DNA of 64,000 nt from Pedosphaera parvula Ellin514 (GTDB taxonomy: Bacteria > Verrucomicrobiota > Verrucomicrobiia > Limisphaerales > Pedosphaeraceae). Both the position numbers and the translations under genes were made by a program. The stretch's first letter is position 1. Each line of letters starts with the position of its first letter. The DNA is taken from positions 62,001 through 126,000 of the forward strand of contig NZ_ABOX02000010.1 in the NCBI RefSeq assembly GCF_000172555.1, read 5' to 3'. Shown here piece after piece: positions 14,857 to 23,081 of this stretch. Below the pieces are notes generated by a model. That model did no database searches. It had not been told where the DNA came from and saw only the letters and a list, made by a program, of their open reading frames with translations.

Positions 14857-16697
14857 TGGGCAAGCGACTATTGCTGATCGGCTGGGAAGCGGCGGATTGG
14901 AAAATTCTGCACTCTCTGATCGACGCTGGAGAAATGCCAGTGCTCCGCCGCATCGTCGAAGGGGGCGCATCTGGCCAACTGCTCTCCACCCAACCGCTGA
15001 CGCCGGTGGCGCAATGGACCTCCATCGCCACGGGAAAACGCCCCTGGCAACATCGCATCTGTCACCCGATAGAAAGCATCACGGTTGCAAACGAGACAGT
15101 TCCAGTGACGGCCGCGCGACGGCGCTCGCTGGCGCTCTGGGAAATGCTCGCTCAAGCAGGAAAGCGAAGTCTGATCGTAGGCTGGCCCGCGACCCACGGA
15201 GGCCGCGCTGAAAACACCATAATCGTATCCGACCGGTACGCCCAACCGACCGCAGGACCGGGCATCAAACCGTGGCCACCCGCCGCACCGGGAACTTACT
15301 GGCCGGAGGAAATCGGTGTCCGGTTGGATGGTTGGCGAATGAGTCCCGCAGATGTCCAGGCAGATATCATTTCGTTGTGCGTGCCCGAGTGGAAGAAAAT
15401 CGACCAGAAACGCGACCGTCGCCTCGGCCAATTGCGCGTCTTCCTGGCCGCGGATTTTTCACACCAGGCGGCGATGATGACCTTGCTCTCCGGTGGCAAC
15501 TGGGACATTGCCGCCGTTCACTTTCCTGCTCTGGGAGCGATAAGCCGAATGTTTCTCGCCAACCATTTGTCATCCCCGGAATCCATTCCCGAGGCAGAAT
15601 CCGCGCTCTATCAAAACGTGATTCGCGGCACCTGCCGCCTGCTGGATCAGATGCTGGGCAATCTCGTCCGCGCAGCCGGAAGCGACACAGCCACCATGGT
15701 GGTCTCCGCTCACGGTGTCGCCAGGTGTCCGGCGCCTCCGGCCAATATGCGCGCCACTGATGACGAATGGAAGTCGCCCCGCGGCATCTTTGCCGCTTGC
15801 GGTCGGGGATTAACCGGCAATGCACAGATATTCGGCGCGTCAGTTCTCGATGTGGCTCCCACGGTGCTCACGTGGTTCGGGCTGCCCATCGGCGATGACA
15901 TGGAGGGGCGTGTGTTAGTGGAGAGCTTTGTGAAGCCGCCCGAAATTGCACGAATCGCAAGCTGGGAGCCAACACAGTCAGTGAGTTCGCCGCATGCCGC
16001 CGAAGTCCCTGGTGCGCCAGGTAATTCTGCAGCGGCTGCCACGCTCCGGGGGGAATCGGATTGGAATCTCGCGCAATCTTATTTGGAAGCCTCGCGATAC
16101 GAAGATGCACTACCAATTTTCGAAGGATTGTTTCGCAGCTTTCCGGAGCGGCCAGAACTGGGACATGCGCTGTTCCAATGCCAACTAACGCTCCGGAAAC
16201 TTTCTGAAGCAACCGAGACACTTGAAGTGGTGTTGGAAGGTTTACCCGCCGGGATTTGGTCGCTCCTGCCTCGGGCTGAACTTTGCCTGGCCAAAGGACA
16301 AATCCAGGAGGCGCGTGCCTTGGTAAACGAAGCGCGGCAACTCCATCCCACGCATCCGGACGCGTTGCGTCGACTCGGTTTGCTGCTGTTACGACTTCGC
16401 GAATGGAATGCACTGGAAGACCTGGCCAGACAGGCACTCAAGTTGGACGATAACGATGCCCTCGCCTGGGCGGGGTTGGCCGAAGCGCAATTGCGGAAAC
16501 AACTCGCAGCCGAAGCAACAGAGTCCGCGCTGAAAGCCATTCAATTGAACTATTACCTCTCTGAAGCCCATTTCGTGTTGGCGCGGGCACTCGTCGCCAA
16601 AGGCAAATGGGCCCAAGCCCGCGATGCCATGCAAGTCCTCCTGCAACTTCAGCCCAACAACCGCGCTGCCGCAACCTACGGTAGACGGCTGGGCTAA
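14853..16697 (+). CDS. Alkaline phosphatase superfamily phosphodiesterase with C-terminal TPR repeats
   Basis: 614 residues, starting ATG-ATG at 14853 in a 4-nt ATGA overlap with the GNAT gene. The N-terminal 400 residues fit the type I phosphodiesterase/nucleotide pyrophosphatase fold: L-I-G-W-E-A-A-D-W (first metal Asp), P-V-A-Q-W-T-S-I-A-T-G (T-S as the nucleophile region), V-V-G/I-V-G-W-P-A-T-H, and V-V-S-A-H-G-V near residue 285 (His of the metal site, although the usual D-H-G is A-H-G here). From about 440 to 610 are at least four TPR-like helical hairpins. No signal peptide, so probably cytoplasmic. Substrate unknown. Confidence 0.85.
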   Translation: MMGKRLLLIGWEAADWKILHSLIDAGEMPVLRRIVEGGASGQLLSTQPLTPVAQWTSIATGKRPWQHRICHPIESITVANETVPVTAARRRSLALWEMLAQAGKRSLIVGWPATHGGRAENTIIVSDRYAQPTAGPGIKPWPPAAPGTYWPEEIGVRLDGWRMSPADVQADIISLCVPEWKKIDQKRDRRLGQLRVFLAADFSHQAAMMTLLSGGNWDIAAVHFPALGAISRMFLANHLSSPESIPEAESALYQNVIRGTCRLLDQMLGNLVRAAGSDTATMVVSAHGVARCPAPPANMRATDDEWKSPRGIFAACGRGLTGNAQIFGASVLDVAPTVLTWFGLPIGDDMEGRVLVESFVKPPEIARIASWEPTQSVSSPHAAEVPGAPGNSAAAATLRGESDWNLAQSYLEASRYEDALPIFEGLFRSFPERPELGHALFQCQLTLRKLSEATETLEVVLEGLPAGIWSLLPRAELCLAKGQIQEARALVNEARQLHPTHPDALRRLGLLLLRLREWNALEDLARQALKLDDNDALAWAGLAEAQLRKQLAAEATESALKAIQLNYYLSEAHFVLARALVAKGKWAQARDAMQVLLQLQPNNRAAATYGRRLG

Positions 16698-16810
16698 GTG
16701 AGGTTGGGAAAGTTTTTGCAGGAAGGTCGTTCGGGATGTTTTCGAATAATTGCCGACAAACCGTCATCCTGCCCAAATTACCCGTCTCACTAGGGACGAG
16801 CCGATGACTT

Positions 16811-16931
16811 CTTAAGACCCGTATGGGTCGGCATGATTATAGGGACCAAACCCCAAAAGAATCCCCGCTTCGGCCCAGGAATTTAAACAGCTCATCGCAC
16901 GCGATCCGAAGCGGAACCCAGCAGCTCAATC
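16811..16931. repeat. Dispersed hairpin repeat, copy A
   Basis: About 121 bp. Two inverted repeats: GACCC/GGGTC (16816-16820/16825-16829, loop GTAT) and CCGCTTCGG/CCGAAGCGG (16865-16873/16906-16914, loop 32 nt). The same words in the same order are found at 20221-20339. Copy A lies between converging gene ends. Confidence 0.75.
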
Positions 16932-17050
16932 AAGCACATCCCATTGATTCGTGCTAATATTTTACTCACCTCAATTAGCACTTCCGGCTATTATCCGCGG
17001 AGGAAAACTAAAGAACCATTCCGAACCAGCAGTTACCTTCAGCCTTCCCC

Positions 17051-17080
17051 ATCTGTGTTCATCCGCGTCCATCCGCGGTT
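17051..17080. repeat. Short dispersed repeat (ATCCGCGTCCATCCG type), copy 1
   Basis: ATCTGTGTTCATCCGCGTCC followed by ATCCGCGGTT. A close copy is at 27692-27720. This phrase is a familiar interspersed repeat of PVC genomes (established knowledge, not checked here). The rest of 16932-17097 shows nothing else. Confidence 0.6.
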
Positions 17081-17097
17081 GAAACAAATGTTCCCGT

Positions 17098-18849
17098 TCA
17101 GTGCACCAATCGGAAAAATCTCGCTGCTCCCGTGCTCGTCAGGCTCACCTGCCAATTAGTTCCCACCAAGGCAGGCGCGTTGGTCAGCGTGGTCCAACTC
17201 GGGGCACCACTCAAAGTCGATGTCGACTGGACGGCGAAACCAAAGTTGGACGCCGGCCAGAAGAGAGCCACATTCCCGCCACTGGAAGCGGCCTTGAGGG
17301 TGGGATTGGCCGACAACTGAATGTAATTAGCAGGTCCCACTGCATCATTTAAGGCGATGGCTTGGACTGGCAGAACGCCTTGATAAACACGGAATTCGTA
17401 AATCGTCCCGGCCAGGTAGGGATCACTCGAAACCAATGATGCCCCAATCCAATTATCGACGTCATTGCTGTTGGCCAGGGAAGGAACCGCACCATTCAGC
17501 GTGGAGACGACGGAGACTCCGTTGTAATAGCACAATGCCCCTTTAACGGAATCCACAATCACAGTGATGTGGTTGTTGGTCGTGCCATTAAGGCCGGCAT
17601 TATTGTTGGCGTAAGTACTTGCCCCGGTTAAGTCTGACAAATCAAGGTTCTGGTAATTGCCGCCAGCGTATGGACAGTAATCCACTCCTGAGTTTTTCGT
17701 ACCGCCTCCCGTTTGATCACCAAAGGAAAAAACACGTGTCCAGACCGGGTTGCCCGGCGCAATGTCGGTCCAGAACTCCACCGTCATCTGGGTGTAATTG
17801 CTGGTAATATAAGGCGGCAGCGACGCGAAGCAGCCGAACGACCCGTCCAAGTGAAGACTGGACCCCGTCAGCGCTGCGCTTCCCTGAAGAGCACCATTCC
17901 AATCCAGACCGCCAACCGAGTCCACAAATGTCGAGCTTCCTGCCGGATCATGAAAACTATACCGATGCACGAGTGTAGCCGGGCTGTCGCTCGCAGGAAG
18001 CACGGTCAACTTTGCCGGTATCGAACTGGTGACAGCACCATGTGCGTTTGAAACCACCACCACATAATCCGCCACATTCGCCAGCGTCAGGTTCTGAAGC
18101 TTCAACGTGTTGAACGCCCCGTCCGTGACTCCTGCGCCATTCGGGAGATTGGTATAGACACCACTGCCAACCGCCCCCGCACGCCATTGAAAAGTCGGCG
18201 CCGGAAAACCTTGCGCAATCACTGTCAACTGCGCATTCCCGCCAAGGTAACCGGTCTGGGACGCAGGCGACACCGTCACCACCGGCGCCCCGGTCTCAGC
18301 CGTCTGTCCCGCCAAAATGCCAACATCTGGAGTTGTTTCCATCGCGGCATCCACCAGTCTGAGCGTGCCCGTGTCCTTGTTATTGTCAGGCACACCATTG
18401 GCATTGAAGATGAAATGCGCCCAACCGTAGTGCGTGCCCGTCCCGTCTGTCAGCTCCAACCCCACATAACCTTCAATGTCCCCAGAGGCGGTCCAACCTC
18501 CCACCACCGTGCCACCCGAGTTCTTGTTAAAATAACCCGTTGACTGCGCGCTTTGATAGCTCCCATCAATCATCGTGCCCGCCACAGTCAAGGGTAACCC
18601 TTGGTTTGCGCTCCCGGAAAGGACATACGACGGCGTTGCCCCGGCAACCGAATTGTTAATGAACGGTTTCGGAGCGCCACTAAAACCCATTTGAAAATCC
18701 GGCGCACCATCCTGGTTGAGATCCAGGTTCAGCTTTCCACTTGCGGAGAGCGTGATATTGACTGGCGTATAAAGGACCGCGCCATGCGCCGCGCCAGCGG
18801 CAAGAGCAGATGTGGACAAGAGCGCTAAAGCCTTTTTGGTAGTATCCAT
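17098..18849 (-). CDS. Secreted Ig/LamG-domain protein with C-terminal FFRL-type module
   Basis: 583 residues from the ATG at 18849. The open frame reaches 18897 but the signal peptide begins at M-D-T-T-K-K-A-L-A-L-L, with cleavage expected after A-A-H-G-A. Then an N-terminal beta domain with L-D-L-N-Q-D-G-A-P-D-F (about 35-180), an immunoglobulin-like domain (about 185-285, V-T-V-S-P-A-S-Q-T and A-D-Y-V-V-V-V-S-N), a LamG/concanavalin-like domain (about 290-500) with M-T-V-E-F-W and I-T-V-I-V-D, and the terminal module V-A-L-F-W-P-A ... A-R-F-F-R-L-V-H. Likely binds or is displayed on the cell surface. No catalytic residues are recognised. Confidence 0.85.
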   Translation of the reverse strand: MDTTKKALALLSTSALAAGAAHGAVLYTPVNITLSASGKLNLDLNQDGAPDFQMGFSGAPKPFINNSVAGATPSYVLSGSANQGLPLTVAGTMIDGSYQSAQSTGYFNKNSGGTVVGGWTASGDIEGYVGLELTDGTGTHYGWAHFIFNANGVPDNNKDTGTLRLVDAAMETTPDVGILAGQTAETGAPVVTVSPASQTGYLGGNAQLTVIAQGFPAPTFQWRAGAVGSGVYTNLPNGAGVTDGAFNTLKLQNLTLANVADYVVVVSNAHGAVTSSIPAKLTVLPASDSPATLVHRYSFHDPAGSSTFVDSVGGLDWNGALQGSAALTGSSLHLDGSFGCFASLPPYITSNYTQMTVEFWTDIAPGNPVWTRVFSFGDQTGGGTKNSGVDYCPYAGGNYQNLDLSDLTGASTYANNNAGLNGTTNNHITVIVDSVKGALCYYNGVSVVSTLNGAVPSLANSNDVDNWIGASLVSSDPYLAGTIYEFRVYQGVLPVQAIALNDAVGPANYIQLSANPTLKAASSGGNVALFWPASNFGFAVQSTSTLSGAPSWTTLTNAPALVGTNWQVSLTSTGAARFFRLVH

Positions 18850-19049
18850 ATTATAGAGTTTGGTCTCCTGAGTCGTGGGGCTGAATTGTGGTATCACGCC
18901 GCCCCGCTGAAATCAACCTCTTTCGATCAACAAATCCGCCGGGACTGCTAAATACAGGTTTCGTCTATGGTGAGCGACCAATTTGACTATTGGAAATTGG
19001 GCATTCTTTGGAGCTTGGTCATTCTTCAACGATGTCAACTAACGCTGCT

Positions 19050-20108
19050 CTACTTAATGTCCTTCACCGGCCGTCCAAAACTCCACGCCCCCCCCCGCTC
19101 CAACCGTTCCGCCACATGATCACTATGATGCCCTGGTGGTTCATAGAAAACGCACGATGAAGAACGCTTCTTCATCACTTCATAAATTTTTCGTGCACCA
19201 ACATTGGCCTGGTATTCATCCAGCGCCGCTCCCTCGAGATAAACCGTTTGCCTCGGTAGGAAGGCACTGTGCTTCCGCTCCACGATCGTCAGCGGATCAT
19301 TATCCAGCCACTTTTGCCAGACCTTCTCGCGAAAGTGTCCATGGCCGTCGTAGGGCCATTCAAATTCCCCCCGATGCCACCATCCGCGCGGCGCGTAAGC
19401 CGCGGAGAGTCCAAGGGCATACCGCAAGTCACCATCCTTCGGCATTGGTTGCGCATTGTCAGTAGCGGCAAACGCCTTCACCTGGGCAAGCGTAAGATTG
19501 CTAACCGCCGGCGCCTGCACGAAACGCAAATGGGACGTCGGAAAATCCGAATCCGGACTCAGCGCCACCACCCCGTCAAAAAGCTTCGGCCGGAACATCC
19601 CCAAACGCAACGCACCAAAACCGCCGCTCGAATGCCCCGCAACAATGCGCTGTGGTTTAAAGGGAGTGACACCGAAACGCGATTCAACCTCTTTGACAAT
19701 CTCATCGCAAACATAATCCGCGTAATTCCCCTGCGCAGGAGAATTGATGTATTGGCTCCCGCCCCAGCGATTCCGCCCATCCACCACGACCAGCAACACA
19801 GGCGTGACCTCATCCGCCAGCTTCTGGGTGAACGTGCACCACTTCTCCGCATCCTTAATAAATCGCTCCGAAGAACCACCCCACCCCGGCAAATAATAAA
19901 TAATCGGCAGTGGCTCGTTGCTGCTATATTGGGACGGAATAAAAACCGCCACCTGTCGCGTGTCCGGATCGTGCAGCGGATTGCCCTTCAACGCATGGCT
20001 GGAAAACTTCAATACCTCCAACCGCGCCGCATGAACCGGCAGTTGCCCCACACTCAATGTGACGAGCAACCAGTAAACACACAGAGAACATCTATGCAGG
20101 AATTTCAT
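19050..20108 (-). CDS. Secreted alpha/beta-hydrolase esterase (esterase D/PF00756 type)
   Basis: 352 residues from the ATG at 20108. A 12-codon longer start at 20144 would hide the signal peptide. Signal segment M-K-F-L-H-R-C ... P-V-H-A. The alpha/beta-hydrolase core shows P-I-I-Y-Y-L-P-G-W-G-G-S (oxyanion region), nucleophile S160 in G-H-S-S-G-G, a following L-S-P-D-S-D segment, and the C-terminal P-G-H-H-S-D-H block that should supply the catalytic His. The family includes feruloyl and acetyl-xylan esterases, so a role in removing ester groups from polysaccharides is likely but inferred. A repeated hairpin element (20221-20339) lies upstream. Confidence 0.85.
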   Translation of the reverse strand: MKFLHRCSLCVYWLLVTLSVGQLPVHAARLEVLKFSSHALKGNPLHDPDTRQVAVFIPSQYSSNEPLPIIYYLPGWGGSSERFIKDAEKWCTFTQKLADEVTPVLLVVVDGRNRWGGSQYINSPAQGNYADYVCDEIVKEVESRFGVTPFKPQRIVAGHSSGGFGALRLGMFRPKLFDGVVALSPDSDFPTSHLRFVQAPAVSNLTLAQVKAFAATDNAQPMPKDGDLRYALGLSAAYAPRGWWHRGEFEWPYDGHGHFREKVWQKWLDNDPLTIVERKHSAFLPRQTVYLEGAALDEYQANVGARKIYEVMKKRSSSCVFYEPPGHHSDHVAERLERGGAWSFGRPVKDIK

Positions 20109-20220
20109 ATTAATTCTAAAGTTGGAAAGCTTTTGAAAGACCATTCATCCGGCTTTCGACCGTCTATCGTCATCCTCTGTCTTAGTACAAACATTTCACT
20201 TGGGAAAAACCGACAATCTG

Positions 20221-20339
20221 CCTAAGACCCGTAGAGTCGGCCCATCTATAGCATTTTACCAAATAAAAATCCCCGCTTCGGCCCAGGATTCCAAACAGCA
20301 CGACACACGCAATCCGAAGCGGAACAGGACAGCGCAATC
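20221..20339. repeat. Dispersed hairpin repeat, copy B
   Basis: Matches 16811-16931. Conserved words are TAAGACCCGTA, ATCCCCGCTTCGGCCCAGGA, AAACAGC and CCGAAGCGGAAC. The stem CCGCTTCGG (20273-20281)/CCGAAGCGG (20314-20322) is identical to copy A, whereas the GACCC/GGGTC stem is weakened (GACCC/GAGTC). It lies between the esterase start and the response regulator's stop. Confidence 0.75.
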
Positions 20340-20471
20340 CCCGCCTTCCATCCACTCCACTGCAGTCACGCAACACGCAACCAGCCAGGCCACTTCATCT
20401 ACTACCAGCCATTCCTTGGTCATTGGACATTTTAACATTGGTCATTCCCAACAGGTCTTTGCAACTTCCCC

Positions 20472-20536
20472 CTTGCCTTCCCATCACGGTCCATTACTTT
20501 CGCCTCAACCATGAAACCTGCGCGTGCCAGCAACCG
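20472..20536. repeat. 65-bp dispersed repeat, copy 1
   Basis: CTTGCCTTCCC ... TCCATTA ... CTCAACCATGAAACCTGCGC, then TGCCAGCAACCG. Matches 24768-24832 almost word for word. The flanking bases 20340-20471 hold only low-information text such as CATTGGACATTTTAACATTG. Confidence 0.7.
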
Positions 20537-20581
20537 CGACAAGGGTGGCGCCAATGATTGCTTTTTGGAGTGCTGTCATAG

Positions 20582-21262
20582 TCAGGATTCAAACCGATAT
20601 CCCACATCCCGGATGGTTTGAATCAATACCGGCTGATGCGGATTGGTCTCGATTTTCGCGCGCAGCGTCGTCACACAACGGTCCACGCTGCGGTCGTTGA
20701 CGACGATGTCGTTTCCCCAAACCCCATCCAGAATTTGGTCGCGGGTGAGGGCGCGCCCCGGACGCGTCGCGAAAAATTCCAACAGTCGAAATTCCTTGGT
20801 GGTCAGCTCGATTTCCTTTCCGCCTTGATAAAGTTTGTGCGCGGCGAGATCGAGCTTGCAGTCACCAAATTCAAACACCGTCGCTGCATGCCCCTTCCGT
20901 CGGCGTAAAAATGCCGCCGCGCGCGCGAGCAATTCGCGAATGCTGAAGGGCTTCGTCACATAATCATCCGCGCCTAATTCCAGGCCGCGAATGATGTCCT
21001 CTTCCTGGCCCTTGGCGGTGAGCATGATTATCGGCATATCGAATCGCTTCGCCCGAATGGCGCGGCAAATCTCGTAGCCGTTCATTTTGGGAAGCATGAT
21101 GTCCAACAGCACGAGGTCAGGCGGTTGGTTGAGCGCAGCGCCGAGTCCTTCCTGTCCGTCGCGCGCGATCTGGACGCGGTACTTCTGAGCCTCAAAGTTA
21201 TCCTTCAGCCCGCGCAGCAGGGCCGGATCGTCTTCGATAATCAGCACGGAGGGCTTATGCAT
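20582..21262 (-). CDS. OmpR/PhoB-family response regulator
   Basis: 226 residues from the ATG at 21262. A longer frame to 21346 runs inside the kinase gene and is not needed. Receiver domain 1-120: L-I-I-E-D-D with acidic pocket at D11/D12, phosphoacceptor D54 in V-L-L-D-I-M-L-P, T in M-L-T-A-K-G, and the K of Y-V-T-K-P-F. DNA-binding winged helix about 130-224 with E-L-T-T-K-E-F-R-L-L-E, S-V-D-R-C-V-T-T-L-R-A-K-I and the closing R-D-V-G-Y-R-F. It overlaps the kinase gene end by 8 nt (21255-21262), the last gene of a three-gene operon. Target promoters unknown. Confidence 0.95.
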   Translation of the reverse strand: MHKPSVLIIEDDPALLRGLKDNFEAQKYRVQIARDGQEGLGAALNQPPDLVLLDIMLPKMNGYEICRAIRAKRFDMPIIMLTAKGQEEDIIRGLELGADDYVTKPFSIRELLARAAAFLRRRKGHAATVFEFGDCKLDLAAHKLYQGGKEIELTTKEFRLLEFFATRPGRALTRDQILDGVWGNDIVVNDRSVDRCVTTLRAKIETNPHQPVLIQTIRDVGYRFES

Positions 21263-23081
21263 CGGCGGACTCCTTCGCGGTCGGCAGGGTAATAGTGAAC
21301 GTGCTGCCGCGCCCGGGCTCGCTTTCGACTGATACGCAGCCGTCATGCGCGCGGACGATCGATTGCACGATGCTCAATCCCAGACCGCAGCCGCCGCCTT
21401 TGCGGGAAAGGCGCTGATCGACTTGATAGAACGGATCGAAAATCTTCTTCGTCTCGCGAGCAGCGATCCCGATTCCGTGATCCTGGACTGAAAACAAAAC
21501 GCTGCCATTCCTCGCCTCGGCGCGTAGGACAACATGCCGGCCAGTTTCGGAATATTTGCAGGCATTATCGAGTAGGTTAATGAGGGCCGTGGCCACCGCG
21601 TCCGCATCGGCCATGACGCGCGGGAGATCAGATGGCACTTGCAATTCCAGCCGGCCGCCGGGCATGGCTTCGACGGCAATGTCGATGATCGGGCGCACCG
21701 CCAGTGGCATGACGTGAAAGGCCTGCTTGTTTCGCTCCATGCGAGAGAAGGTCAAAAAATGCTGGATCAGGCGGCTGAGCCGCTCATTTTCCCGTGCAAT
21801 GAGTTGAAGATATTCCCGGGCTGTGCCTTCGTCCAACTTCTCGGCGTCCAGCAACGTATCCACCAGCACGCGTATCGAGGACAACGGCGTTTTAAGCTCA
21901 TGCGAAACAGTGGCTGCGAGGTCGTTCTTCATTCGAGCCAGGGCAGCCTGCCGGCGCAGCAGGCGGATCGCAAACAGCGTCAGCACACCCATCGCCGCCA
22001 ACACCAACATGCCCGTCCACAAATAAATATGCGTGGGCTGCTCAATCGGATGACCAAGCGGAATGATCAACCGCGCCCCGGCCAATCGCGCTCCCGCAGG
22101 CACCGAAACGAATGCGGCATCATGCTCAGTTCCCGGCGGGGCGAGTGAAACGGGCGCATCGGTAACCGTCCGCAAGTGCGATTGCAGTTTATCGAATCGC
22201 ATCAACGCCACGACGCGACGATTGGCAGTTGTAAACTTCCACAGATTTGTTGGCAAGCTCTGTGCAGCCAATTCTTCAGCCGCCAACGTCGGGAATTCCA
22301 TATCGGGACGCAGCCTCCGCAATTCCTTCATCAAAAAGCGCCGCTGCGGCGCAGCCAGCACCCGATTGTCGTAATCCATCAGCCGCTGCTTCAATCGCTG
22401 CGCTATCACGTCATCGGCCCCAAGTTCCAACGCCATCAATTCGGCGTTTGCCGCAATCAGCCGTCCCTGCGGATCGGCCGCATTACAGTACCGTTCCTGG
22501 GCAAACATGTCCTTCACGAGTCGAATCGCCTCTTCCTTTCGCCCGGCACTCACCAGGCATCGAGCTTCGGCCTGCAACGCCCGGGCCGCCAGGTGCGTGT
22601 TAGTCGCGTCCCTGGCCAGGGCACGATACAGACTCGCTGCCGCGCCGAAGTCCTTTTGAACATATTCGCTGTGATTCGCCTCCGCCCACTTTGGGCCTGC
22701 TTCGCCGGCAGCTACAGGCGACGGCGAATTGGGGTACACAATATCGCCTTGTTCATTGGCAATGAGCACGCTGTCCGAAAAGCCGGATTGGATGCATCTG
22801 GCAAAGGCCGCTGCCGGAGACGTTGTTCGCGCCAGTTTCTCCAGTTCGTCCAACTTTTCCTCCCAATGGCGCTCGAGTTGCATCTGGATGGAGGAAAGCT
22901 GCGCGCGATAACTGTCGGCCAACTTCTGGCGCGCCGCCAGGCGTTCATTCTTCATCGCGGCGTTCATGAACCACACCAAACACACCGCCGGTACCACCAC
23001 GGCAAACAATAACAGCACCACCGGCCAGAGTTCGCTGTTCTGGCCGGTGCGACTGAATAATCTTCTAATGAACCGGATCAC
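21255..23081 (-). CDS. Membrane sensor histidine kinase
   Basis: 608 residues. Transmembrane helices at about 18-38 and 340-360 frame a 300-residue extracytoplasmic region with an early coiled-coil-like segment (Q-M-Q-L-E-R-H-W-E-E-K-L-D-E-L) and a helical, TPR-like middle (A-R-A-L-Q-A-E-A-R-C-L-V-S-A-G). The HisKA box has phosphoacceptor H394 in V-S-H-E-L-K-T-P-L. The ATPase has N (L-D-N-A-C-K-Y-S), D-H-G-I-G-I, F-D-P-F-Y and G-C-G-L-G-L-S-I. The start overlaps the stop of the S41-type gene by ATGA (23078-23081). Partner of the downstream regulator. The signal may concern the cell envelope, judged only from the neighbouring protease homologue. Confidence 0.95.
   Translation of the reverse strand: MIRFIRRLFSRTGQNSELWPVVLLLFAVVVPAVCLVWFMNAAMKNERLAARQKLADSYRAQLSSIQMQLERHWEEKLDELEKLARTTSPAAAFARCIQSGFSDSVLIANEQGDIVYPNSPSPVAAGEAGPKWAEANHSEYVQKDFGAAASLYRALARDATNTHLAARALQAEARCLVSAGRKEEAIRLVKDMFAQERYCNAADPQGRLIAANAELMALELGADDVIAQRLKQRLMDYDNRVLAAPQRRFLMKELRRLRPDMEFPTLAAEELAAQSLPTNLWKFTTANRRVVALMRFDKLQSHLRTVTDAPVSLAPPGTEHDAAFVSVPAGARLAGARLIIPLGHPIEQPTHIYLWTGMLVLAAMGVLTLFAIRLLRRQAALARMKNDLAATVSHELKTPLSSIRVLVDTLLDAEKLDEGTAREYLQLIARENERLSRLIQHFLTFSRMERNKQAFHVMPLAVRPIIDIAVEAMPGGRLELQVPSDLPRVMADADAVATALINLLDNACKYSETGRHVVLRAEARNGSVLFSVQDHGIGIAARETKKIFDPFYQVDQRLSRKGGGCGLGLSIVQSIVRAHDGCVSVESEPGRGSTFTITLPTAKESADA

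Noticed and set aside
19269-20225. 318-codon plus-strand frame
   Set aside because: Antisense to the esterase, whose signal peptide and G-H-S-S-G-G motif are convincing.
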